Of a stretch of 64,000 nucleotides of DNA, positions 9,370-21,754 are shown in pieces; position 1 is the stretch's first letter, and every line of letters starts with the position of its first letter. Under the pieces are notes generated by a model. That model was not told the origin of the DNA, searched no databases, and worked only from the letters and a program-made list of their open reading frames with translations. The position numbers and the translations under genes are program-made. Source of the DNA: Telopea speciosissima (lineage: Eukaryota > Streptophyta > Magnoliopsida > Proteales > Proteaceae). Where the stretch lies: NCBI RefSeq assembly GCF_018873765.1, contig NC_057918.1:11726862-11790861 (forward strand). Direction: 5' to 3'.

Positions 9370-12234
9370 TCACACAGAACTCCATCCTGGTTCCTTCTTA
9401 ATCCCAGTTCCCTTCATCAGACCTCTGATCTTCATGACTTCTTCCCAGTTGCCCTGATCTGCACAGATGTTTGACAATGAGATATAAGCTCCAGCATCAC
9501 CAGGATCCAACTCAAGAACTCTTTCAGCTGCTAGCCTTCCAAGCTCAACGTCACCATGTAATCTGCAAGCACCAAGTAAAGTTCCCCACACTAAAGCATC
9601 AGGTTCAATAGGCATGTCACTGATAAATCTTTCAGCGTCTCTCAATCTCCCTGACCGGCCGAGTAGGTCAACCATACATGCATAATGATGGGGACCTGGT
9701 TCAATTCCATAGTCTCTAGTCATCGAATTCAAATGGAAAAGACCTTCTTCCACCAAACCATTATGACTGCAAGCAGATAAAACCCCAACAAAAGTCACTG
9801 AATCAGGTATCGTTCCTTCTTTTCTCATAAGCTTGTACAGTCCCAGAGCTTCCGCACCTTTTCCATGTTGAGCATAGCCCACGATCATAGATGTCCAGGT
9901 GACCAAGTCAGGTTTTTCAATCCAATCAAACACTTTACGAGCATCATCAATGCTGCCACATTTTGAATACATTATAACAAGCGAACTGCCCACTGAAAGG
10001 TCTGAATGTAGGCCTGCTTTCAGGATGTAGGTGTGTAATTGGTTACCTAGAGTTGAGCTTGTTAAAGTTGCGCCTACACTAAGAAGTGATGAGATCATGA
10101 AGCAGTCAATCTCCAAACCAACCATCAGCCATTCACGCAACATCAAGAATGCTTCTTCAATGTATCCATTTTGGGCATACCCTGAAAGCAATGATGCCCC
10201 TGAGACCTGGTCTTTTTTAGGCATTTTTTCGAAAACCTGACTAGCAGAAACCAGGGCTCCACATTTCCAGTACATAGTTACAAGTGCACCACCAACAAGT
10301 GTCTCCATAGCAACTCCCATGCGAAGAGCATACCCGTGAACTTCCTTACCTTTCTGTAAGGATCTTAGTGAAGAACATGCAGTGAGAACAGCAGATAAGG
10401 TCATTGGACTGATTCTAATTTCCTCAAGCTGCATATTTTGGAACAAATGAAAAGCCCAATCTGTGTAGCCATGTTCTGCAAAACCAGCAATCATTGATGT
10501 CCATGACACTTCATCTTTGTCATTGATTTGTTCAAAAATGTCATAAGATTCCTCTAAACTATCACACTTGGAGTACATTGTAAAAAGAGCACAAGCCACA
10601 GAGACATCAAAGATCAACCCAGCTTTAAAAATGTAACAGTGTATCTGTCTCCCCAACTGTAAACATCCAATAATACTCAAAGTGCTAGAGCAACAGAGTG
10701 CATCAGGGCCCAGACCTTCCTGAAGCATCCTCCTAAAAAACTCAATTGTCCTTCCAAAACTCTGGTTCTGAGCAAATGCAGATAACATAGATGCCCAAGT
10801 ACCCACCTGCTTGGTGTTCCCTGTTTCTCTAAATAGCACTTCAGACATATCAACTGCTCCTAGTTTGGAGTACATATTGATCAAAGAATCTCTTACTGTG
10901 GAATCTGAATAGAAACCAGTTTTCAAAATCCAGGAATGAATTTGGATTGCTTCTCTCACCATTTCTGTATTAGCGACAGCTCGGAGTACACTCGTGATGG
11001 TGTAAATATTAACTTCCTCCCCTTTTTCCCTCATTTGTTTGAAGAATTGGAGAGCAGAAATGTAATCCTCATTCTGAACAAAACCAGAAATTATGGCAGT
11101 CCATGAAACCACGTTGTGGATTGGCATCCACAAGAATTCCTTCAGAGCTTCATCAATATCACCACATTTGGCATAAAGATCAACAATGGCGGTTCCCACA
11201 AAGACATCATCTCCTGCACCACATTTGAGTACACATCCATGAATCCCTCTACCCATCTCCAGGTCTCCAACTGCAGTACAAGCAGTTAAAATACTTGAAA
11301 AGGTAAAACTATTTGGCACCAAAAACCCACCTAACATTTGGCGAAAAAGATCTAATGCCACAAAGTTCTCCCTGTTTCTAACGGCACCAGCAACTATGGC
11401 ATTCCAACAGACCACATTCTCACATGTAACATCTCGAAATAACCTCAGCGAATCCTCAAAACAGCAATTTTTGGCAAAGAGGTCTATCATTCCAGTCCTT
11501 ACATACCCATCAGAAAAGAACCCGTTTTTAATTACAAGAGAGTAAACCTGCTTACCAGGAAAAAGAGCTTGAGAGGCAGTGCAAGCTGACAGAACACTCC
11601 CGTATGTGAATTGGTTGGGAGTGAGCCCAGAAGAATGGATTCTGCAAAACATTCTCCACGCATCCTCGAATTTTGAGCTCTGGTTGTAACCTGATATCAT
11701 GAGGTTCCAAGAGATAAGATTTGAGTGAGGGATTTCGTCAAACAAAAGGAGGGCATCTCCCATTGCCGCACACTTGCAGTAATTATCAGCCAGAGTATTG
11801 GCGATTACTAGGTCGGATTGAATTACGGCTGTTTTGATGAAATATGCGTGATAAATTTTAGTCTCTCTGATTGTGGGATCACGGGTTCTAGTTTGACCAC
11901 CGAAGAGACTATAAGGATTAAAAATGGTGATATCATCATCAACAACGGCGAGGGCGGAAATGAATCTGAGAGAGGGAATTGAAGTCTTAGCTTGGAAGGT
12001 TCGGTGAATCAGAGAACTCATTTGGGTAAAAAACAGTGAAGGGGATGATTCGTTTTTAAATAAGAAGGTAATTTGAACGAGAAGACCGTTGCTCTCATGG
12101 TTTGAAAAAGCGCGGGAGCTGGCAAAATAAGTCCATGTAGGACTTGGGAGTAGCAATTCGATGGGTTCCCTAAAGCCAGCGCTCTGTTTAAAAATGGTCA
12201 TTCCCTTCAAGGGTAGAGAGAGCACACGTGTCAA
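9370..12234 (-). CDS. OTP87: PPR protein, OTP87-like mitochondrial RNA editing factor
   Basis: A single intronless frame of 954 aa. After a leader of about 130 residues it is built of more than twenty ~31-36-residue pentatricopeptide repeats of the PLS type, with recurring signatures such as NALVxMYxKCG, WTSMIxGYAQHG and VTFVGVLSACSHNGLVEEG. It ends in the E motif, finishing GTGIKKEPGWSSV, with no E+ or DYW domain. The order and spacing of motifs and the abrupt GWSSV end match Arabidopsis At1g74600 (OTP87), which is needed for editing of nad7 and atp1 transcripts in mitochondria. As an E-class protein it would select the RNA site and recruit a deaminase in trans. The first ATG (12234) gives a long leader; Met72 (12021), starting MSSLIHRTFQ, looks like a better mitochondrial presequence because it is rich in Arg and Ser with no early acidic residue. 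Confidence 0.9.
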   Translation of the reverse strand: MTRVLSLPLKGMTIFKQSAGFREPIELLLPSPTWTYFASSRAFSNHESNGLLVQITFLFKNESSPSLFFTQMSSLIHRTFQAKTSIPSLRFISALAVVDDDITIFNPYSLFGGQTRTRDPTIRETKIYHAYFIKTAVIQSDLVIANTLADNYCKCAAMGDALLLFDEIPHSNLISWNLMISGYNQSSKFEDAWRMFCRIHSSGLTPNQFTYGSVLSACTASQALFPGKQVYSLVIKNGFFSDGYVRTGMIDLFAKNCCFEDSLRLFRDVTCENVVCWNAIVAGAVRNRENFVALDLFRQMLGGFLVPNSFTFSSILTACTAVGDLEMGRGIHGCVLKCGAGDDVFVGTAIVDLYAKCGDIDEALKEFLWMPIHNVVSWTAIISGFVQNEDYISALQFFKQMREKGEEVNIYTITSVLRAVANTEMVREAIQIHSWILKTGFYSDSTVRDSLINMYSKLGAVDMSEVLFRETGNTKQVGTWASMLSAFAQNQSFGRTIEFFRRMLQEGLGPDALCCSSTLSIIGCLQLGRQIHCYIFKAGLIFDVSVACALFTMYSKCDSLEESYDIFEQINDKDEVSWTSMIAGFAEHGYTDWAFHLFQNMQLEEIRISPMTLSAVLTACSSLRSLQKGKEVHGYALRMGVAMETLVGGALVTMYWKCGALVSASQVFEKMPKKDQVSGASLLSGYAQNGYIEEAFLMLREWLMVGLEIDCFMISSLLSVGATLTSSTLGNQLHTYILKAGLHSDLSVGSSLVIMYSKCGSIDDARKVFDWIEKPDLVTWTSMIVGYAQHGKGAEALGLYKLMRKEGTIPDSVTFVGVLSACSHNGLVEEGLFHLNSMTRDYGIEPGPHHYACMVDLLGRSGRLRDAERFISDMPIEPDALVWGTLLGACRLHGDVELGRLAAERVLELDPGDAGAYISLSNICADQGNWEEVMKIRGLMKGTGIKKEPGWSSV

Positions 12235-12331
12235 GTGATAGGATCAGAACAGATACAGAAAGGTCATTTCACCTGATACAGGACGGTTTCTTTAGGTTAT
12301 ATATGTAACTGAAAACCACTTTAATATCCAA

Positions 12332-12412
12332 GTCAAGATGGCCGAGTTGGTCTAAGGCGCCAGTTTCAGGTACTGGTCCGAAAGGGCATGGGTTCGAATC
12401 CCATTCTTGACA
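12332..12412 (+). tRNA. tRNA-Leu (CAG), copy 1
   Basis: Acceptor arms GTCAAGA and TCTTGAC pair perfectly. The D-arm contains TGGCCGAGTTGG (A box). The anticodon stem CCAGT/ACTGG closes the seven-base loop TTCAGGT, giving anticodon CAG for codon CUG. A long variable arm (class II, as expected for Leu) precedes the T arm GGGTTCGAATCCC (B box). There is no intron and no encoded CCA, and a T-rich pol III terminator follows. It lies 98 bp from the PPR gene's first ATG and points the other way. Confidence 0.96.
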
Positions 12413-13035
12413 TTTTATGTTTTTGTTTTTTTCAATTTCAGATAGGTGCCTTTTTTACTAGATTTAGTACAATCCAAGTTTTTGGAATCATCGAACTCAG
12501 TTTTTCAGAACTCGTGCACACCTCTATTGATCGGTGTCCCGCCATTTGTTGAGTAGAAACTTGCTTAAATAAATATGGCAGGAATAAATTTCCTAGAAAC
12601 TTCCTGTGCAACCATATTTGTTTGGTTTTCTATCTTGGCTTCTTTAAGTCTATGAATTAATATGTCACACTAGAGGTATAGTTTTAAAGATACGCATCAA
12701 CTAAACACTAAATACTAGGGTATTGTAAAATAGACTAAATAACTTTGACTGTTTAACCACATACAATTGTAATGAAAATTTTACTTATCCAATAAAATAA
12801 CAAGTATGACTCGTTATCTTTTGCAAAGGAATTCAATGAATTAAAAACCCCAATTGGAAAATGACGTGAAGCTATTTAGATTTGGTTTCATTTGGTTTTA
12901 GTCAGGGTTTTCAACCGATTTTGGTTTGATATCTGGTTATTTCAGTTTCCAGTGTGATTCGGTTCGGTTTTAAGGCCAACATGATCTAAATTGGACCAAT
13001 TTTGATTTGTTTAACCGATTCGAGGTTAGTTTTGA
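12413..13035. other. Intergenic
   Basis: AT-rich, no gene. The right end (about 12.89-13.05 kb) reads like the degraded end of a low-complexity hAT-type MITE finishing TTGACACCCCTA. Confidence 0.45.
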
Positions 13036-13610
13036 CACCCCTAGCGTCAACCTTGACCTCATCTCCTGTCACACTATAACCAAATCCCGCAAAAATAAAC
13101 TTGTTTTGATACATTATAATAGTGGCCCAACCAACCTCATTGGTTGAGGAGTCAAAATTATCAGCAAAACTAATCACTAGAGACTTTAAGGTTTGTAAGT
13201 CAAAGATACGAGTATTTAGAGGAAATAAGAGGTCTAGGAACACATATCAAACTGGGGAGCGAAATCGGAGATAAACAAAAATCACTAATCCAATGAAAAA
13301 CATTTTGCATCATAACATTGGGATTGGATTCAGTACTCTGAAACACCACTTGGTTCCTATGAACCGAAATAAAATAGATAGTAATGGTCATCACACCCAA
13401 AAAAAACCATTGAAACTCGAATTGAGAAAGACCACAAATAGTGAGGATTGATAAATACATCCCTAAGATGGGATCACCAATTAGGTACTCAGTTTTTAAA
13501 CCAAGAACCCCTACAGTCCAAAGCCGTTTGAAAAAATCACAAGAAAGACCATGTACAGGATGCACTACAAAAACAGAATCTGGGCCAAGGGAAAGCATAG
13601 CTCAGCTCCA
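13036..13610 (-). pseudogene. Degenerate LINE 3' end (zf-RVT to RNase H region)
   Basis: On the minus strand two overlapping frames carry plant L1-type C-terminal signatures. One is a WFFLGVMTITIYFISVHRNQ stretch in the linker that normally reads as a Trp-rich host-like region. The other is STNEVGWATIIMYQNKFIFA, which resembles the first strand of the LINE RNase H domain. The reverse transcriptase core is missing and the frame is broken. The assignment rests on weak motif similarity. Confidence 0.5.
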
Positions 13611-14470
13611 ATCAAGCTAACTGGGCTGCCTGCACGGTTGCCAAAATGCCAACTTCAGTGCATCAAAAGAAAATTTCGAACAAATATTAGATGCTTAAGC
13701 TCAAAAGAAAAGAAAAGCTAACGTGCCCGAGGGAACCTTATTGATCGAGTTGCATATTTGTATGTTTTGAAGTGATTGATGATGATGATGATAATGATCT
13801 AGATTCCCATTCTTCCTCGCTGCTGCTTTTCATGAGGATAACAAATAGAATGGCAGTTGTGATCTGAAATACGTGGTCAACCTCGATTGCAATCCAAAAA
13901 TTCCGAAAATTTTCAGTGCAAGTATCAATATATCACAGGCTTTAGTTTTACATGTCTATTTATTTATTTAGGTTCTCTTGGGCGTAATTTCTATTTTTGA
14001 GAAATCATGTGTAGTGTATTTTTGAGAAATCATTTGGTTACTAATAGAACTAATAAATTCTGCAATGATAAATACACTTGCCATACCCATGCGCACAATT
14101 AATCATGTAACCCTACTATTTCAACACGAGCAAACTACTGCAATAATGGTAAAATATAGCAATCTAGTCTCTAGTATATTCAATTGTTTAGAAATTTTCA
14201 AACAAGAAACCTTTAGATATTGAATAGGCCTTCTAATGTTAGATCCCATTAAGATAATTTTTTTTAATAAGATCCGATGAGAAAGTATTAATCACATGCT
14301 CCATGTTTCTCTTGCAAGAAGATAGAAATGGAAATCATATCACAGAAAGCAGTAATAAAGGACTTAAATATAGTTTCTCTTCCTTCTTTTCATCCTCTCT
14401 TTTTTCTCCCAACCATGACCCATCTCTCCTGTGAGAAAGGTATCCGAGGCCTGTAATCATCTATGTTTTT
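13611..14470. other. Intergenic, nothing recognised
   Basis: AT-rich with a short GAT repeat near 13.78 kb. No gene or clear repeat was found. Confidence 0.55.
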
Positions 14471-14630
14471 TGGATCTGCCCCTCCATTCCCTTTCATAGG
14501 GGGCAGAAATGACCAATCTAGCCCCTGCAAGAACACACTGCCCAGGTGGGGTCAACTCCCCCTATTAGATGAAATGGAGGAAATGGAGTCGCAGATAAAT
14601 GGAGAAGATAATTTTCCCTGGGCAGATGCA
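14471..14630. mobile_element. MITE-like inverted repeat
   Basis: CTGCCCCTCCATTCCCTTTC near the left end pairs imperfectly with the complement of CTATTAGATGAAATGGAGGA near 14570. The right side continues into GGAGAAGATAATTTTCC, the same terminus used by MITE family C in this window. The open frame that spans it is not a gene. Confidence 0.5.
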
Positions 14631-14889
14631 GAAAGCAAAAAAACAATTCAGCCACTTAATGGAAGTGATCTAACAATATATTATCAAAGAGAATTTCAGA
14701 ATAATTAATAACAGACGTCTCCCAAAAAACAAAAATATCTTAAACAAACATTCTCAGAGGGCAAGAATCCAGTAATGCCACCTCGACAAAAATACTCAAT
14801 CTTCGAAATTCAAAACAAACTTGCCAATGTAATCTGTCACAAGTCAAAATTTAACTGAACCTAAGACTTGAATATTCATCATCATTCCT

Positions 14890-17506
<2,617 letters not shown>

Positions 17507-18915
17507 CTTGGAGTGCAAAAGCCTCCTCTCGCTCCTCTGTGTATGAAGAAATAATAGATCGAAACAGAGGGTTTTGGTATTGAAAGTTACAGAATAAAAA
17601 GGGGTTCCAGTAGCCAATACCCTAGATCCAACGGTTTTAACCAGTCGTATTAACGGTTGAGATTAGCCACGTGTTTGCGAAACGAAAATCAATTATTATA
17701 CTTGTACAGGAGGGAGTTGCGCTCCACGGCCTCGACTTGTTGAGCGGTATCCATGGTTTAAAAAATCGAAATCGGAACTGTTGAATGGGTCAATTTCTGC
17801 CGATTCTCTTTATTTTCTTTTATCGATCATGGCTGACTCTGCCCGATTCAAATCAAAATTGGTACTGACTGATTTAATTCCCGATTCAAGCTTTTTCAAA
17901 ACCGTGCCCTTATCAGTTAGCTCTTTATCTTTTTGATAGGTAAGAATGTCCTTGTCAAAATGATTCGACTGGATAATTTTTTTTATTTTTTTTTGGTAAT
18001 AATTCGATTGGAGAATTGAGAACAGAGTTTTAGTAATTGGTATTGGTATCGGTCTCCGTCGATATCGTTCTGGATCAATTGTATCGGTCTAGATCAATTG
18101 ATCTGGATTGGCCGTATTACTCTGCTTTGTTTTTATTTTTTTAAAAATTTGTTTTTACTCATTTTTACCTTTATCTATATCAATCCATTGATACGGAATC
18201 GGGATCAGTATCAATCTCCATCAATACAAATACAAATTGATGGGATCGATTGATCCAACACCCGATACTTCAAACGATGATCGATAATCAGAACCAAAAC
18301 TCGTTTAAAGCTGAATCAAATCAACCGAAATTGATTAGATTTGCTTTTGGTTTGGAATGTAGACTTTTGATTTGGTTTCAGTTGCCAATTGAAAACCGTA
18401 AGTTCCAAAACGACTAAAGACCAAATAAAACCGTAAATCAAATTGAAATCGAATAAACCTTAAATTAATAACTAGATTGAAACTAAATTAGACCTCGATA
18501 GAACCAATCCACAAGACCACAACCACTACACCCTAAAACAGTACAAACATTTTGATTTCGAGAAGACTCTCTTCCTTCTTCAACTATGAGTTGAGATAGT
18601 TGTAGTGTTTGTGAACTTTTACAAGATGAATTTGTTTCATAGTTTAGAATGTTTTGAAATTTATACTTTATCTACTACTCTCAATTGCTTTCTCATGTAA
18701 CAACCAAACCCTAACAACTTGTAGGTTTTTCACGGTTCACTATATACCCAAAGGTATTTTCTAGGATTACACAAAAACTAATAGTAATATCATCAGACAC
18801 TCTTGTGTCATTCAAACCTTCACACAAGGAACAATAACACTTAGTGAGAGAAGAATGATTTCAACCTCTAAGAAGGTAGAATAGCAGAGTACAAAACAAA
18901 TTTCTCACAAACGTG
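17507..18915. other. RPL34 promoter side and degenerate repeat
   Basis: 17.5-17.75 kb is the likely 5' UTR and promoter of RPL34. From about 17.77 to 18.5 kb the sequence is a degenerate low-complexity repeat full of AATCGAAATCGG/GATCGATTGATCC-like words, without visible ends. No gene is seen. Confidence 0.5.
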
Positions 18916-19070
18916 AACCTTCATCCTCTCAATTAAATGCGGTCAAATGCACCACACTTAACAATTCAACGGTAAAAACTTGGACAATGGCATCTTTTAT
19001 CTTCTCAAGTATTGGGTGGACAATTGGATTCTTAAATGTGGTGCACTGCACTGCACTTGAGAGGATAAAT
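18916..19070. mobile_element. MITE, family E copy 1
   Basis: CATCCTCTCAATTAAATGCG...GCACCACACTTAA at the left pairs with the complement of TTAAATGTGGTGCACTGCAC...GAGAGGATAAA at the right. It is related to the better-preserved copy at 19627-19796. Ends are approximate. Confidence 0.65.
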
Positions 19071-19626
19071 TTTCCATAAACACTAAAGCTCAAAGAAATT
19101 ATTACAACAGTTTCTGTTTTAAGTTTGAAAATTTTCCCTTCCCTTACCTTCAATTTCCTTTCAAGAGCTGCATCTCAATCCCTCTCATATAATAGTTTTC
19201 GGACCGAATGTTGAAGTGGATAATCTGATCTCCGTCTTGGGCTTGGGCCACGTTCTCCACAGGCCACAGCCCATCTCTGGGTTTTCTTGCTGCAATTGGA
19301 CAGAATCTATGGCCTCCCCCATCCTTCCCTCTCCCTTTCACTCTCTCTCTTACAAGTGACAAACTTACAAGTGATCTTTTGTTTTGGCCCATTCGATCTC
19401 CTATCTTCGTCTCTTCCTTTATCCGTGGAAGTGCGATAGAGAATCAAAGATGTGATAGGCTATATTTGGAAGCCAAGAAAAGAAAAAACATATTAAGACA
19501 AAAAAAAAACCATAATAAGAAGATAAAATCATTGGTTTATGCGTCTATCTCTCTCCTCAAATCCAAATTTTTAAAATTTTTTATTTTCTTTTCTTATATG
19601 TGATCCGACAAAAATGCGAATGAAAT

Positions 19627-19796
19627 AGATTTTCATCCTCTCAAGTGTGGTGCACTGTCCAGTACACCTTTAAAGTGCATCGGATGGTGGCCACTACACT
19701 TGTAAGGATACAAATTCAATGCACAAGAGAGGTGTACCGTCCGATGCACTTTAAAGATGCATTGGGCAATTCACTGCACTTGAGAGGATACAAATT
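19627..19796. mobile_element. Palindromic MITE, family E copy 2, with 10-bp target duplication
   Basis: The unit is flanked by perfect 10-bp direct repeats CGAATGAAAT (19617-19626 and 19797-19806). Most of its 170 bp fold back on themselves, with CATCCTCTCAAGTGTGGTGC near the left end facing TGCACTTGAGAGGATACAAA at the right, plus an inner repeat of AAAGTGCATCGGA. A 9-11 bp duplication is the mark of Mutator-like transposition, so this is most simply a MULE-type MITE. Confidence 0.85.
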
Positions 19797-20352
19797 CGAA
19801 TGAAATGGGCTTATTTACAATTATGGAAGTTGAGTACTTGCCGTCGGAACCATGGTTCAACGTATCGATTTTTGGATCAATACCTATCTCGGCCGATGGT
19901 GATCTGGATTAGTCAGAATCGGCTTGAATCAACTAAAAAATGACCAAAACTCGGTTTTTTGTCGGATCGGTTCTGGTATCAACCAGTATTGGAAAAAGAA
20001 GGGGAAATAATTCTTTGTTTTTCCCTTTTAATAAATAAATAATTGTAAATTATATGCTTTGATGGGTTCAGAATGAAGTAAAATAATTATTTGTTTTTCC
20101 CTTTTAATATACAAATAAACCAGAGGTTTAACCATCTCCAACTTGGAGATCCAATGGAACAAAATTGGAGAACTATAAATTTGAGTCTAATAATGCTGGG
20201 TTACTTCAGAAGCAGATCATGGGGGGATTTTTATTGTTTTGCATGGAGACCATGACTTGGGGAAAAATCAACTAAAGCATGTGAAAAATCTTGAAAAATC
20301 GAGTTGGGAGGAGATGTTGGTGAAGAAGTTTCTTGAACACGAGTCTGGATCC
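19797..20352. other. Intergenic
   Basis: Degenerate low-complexity sequence (GATCGGTTCTGG-like words) with no gene. Confidence 0.5.
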
Positions 20353-20477
20353 TCTGTTGTACTGCAGGTTGTACAATACACATCTTGCGGCACAACAGAG
20401 GCGATGTGTGCCACGCTGGCACACTTCATCTCTGTTGTGTCATAGGATGTGCATCGCACACCCTGTAGTATGACAGA
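20353..20477. mobile_element. Small hairpin MITE
   Basis: The left arm (from TCTGTTGTACTGCAGG to GATGTGTGCCA) and the right arm (TGGCACACTTCATC to GTAGTATGACAGA) are imperfect complements of about 60 bp with only a few bases between them. Nearly the whole element is therefore a stem. No coding potential and no clear target duplication. Confidence 0.7.
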
Positions 20478-21754
20478 TGATTGATATTGCTTGTATACTA
20501 AATCTAGTCAACAAAGTACCAAAATCTTTACTTACATGGATTCCCAAATGAAAAACGAAAAGAAAGCCCAATTTTCTTGCGGATCTGAGGCTCTTGGGAG
20601 CTGAAATCGCATATGTAAACCTTCACAGACGAAGAAGAAAGGAAATCTGGGTTTTAAAAGTAGCCCGATCCAAATGATGATCCATGATGCCAAGAAAGGA
20701 TCTGTCTCGGGCCGATACCAATCTGGGCGAATTATGAACCATGGTCGGAATTTCAAGCTCAATGTAGGCAGCGGAATCTGATCTAATCGCATTGAAGGTA
20801 CAAAGGAGAGCTCCAAGAGGAAATCACTTTAGAGGGAGTTAAAGAATTTACATGACTACTCATCATTGATTAATAACAAAACAAGTAGGGTTCACTTTGT
20901 TTTACATTTACTTTTTTCTTGTAAACCTGCTTCTTAGTAATTATTTTTCTCATCTTGTAGATCTAGCAAATTGCCTTTGTAATATCAGTATCGATCTCAA
21001 CCGGTACCAATTATACCAATCCGGGTCGGTGATACAATGAATAGGATAGTGACACATTTCATAAATGATTAAAAAATTAATTACAAATTGGTAAAAACCG
21101 GTAGTAACCATATGAATTCACCGATACAGCCTATCCGATGCCGATACACATTTCATAAAAGGATTAAATTCATTTTCGGGTTAGGTGGTTTGGTTTTGGG
21201 CACTGCCGCACTGGTATGTTAACTAGGCTGTGTACATGATAAGTCCATGCACCAGATGAACGAGCTTGATTGAGCTAGGGTCCATGGATAGAGATGGGCT
21301 TAAAACCCTGAACATTTTGTTGTTTGGGCATGGGCCTCATATATTTGTGGGCCGTCCTTAAAGTAGAGTAGTTCAGGCCTGAAATTGAACTACTCTTTTG
21401 GGATTTTATTATGGGCTCCAAAGGCCCAAAATCCCTAATTGAGAACTTTCATTCTATACGCCAAAGATTTCATACACGGCTGTGCAAATGTGTGGTCGTG
21501 TCCCCTCTCACATGAAGTTGGAAAAAGACAAAACCCCAAAATCTGTATTGAAGCCTCAAAACTCTGGCCTTCTCACGTGCATGAAAACTGTTACCCATAT
21601 GTTAATAAGTTACATTTGTTTTTCTTTTATTTCAACATTGCAAGGGTGCCAATCAGTTTCATACATAAACATTTTTTTTTTTTTGGATTGTTTATTTCCA
21701 TGGATCTATACATGAAAGGTTATGTCATAATGGGTGAAAGAAAGAAAGAGAACC
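20478..21754. other. Intergenic, downstream of the DUF1666 gene
   Basis: Contains degenerate low-complexity repeat with no visible ends and, toward 21.7 kb, the likely 3' UTR of the minus-strand gene. No other gene is seen. Confidence 0.5.

Noticed and set aside
14463-14708. 81-codon open frame
   Set aside because: It lies across a MITE-like inverted repeat and shares its terminus with MITE family C; not a gene.
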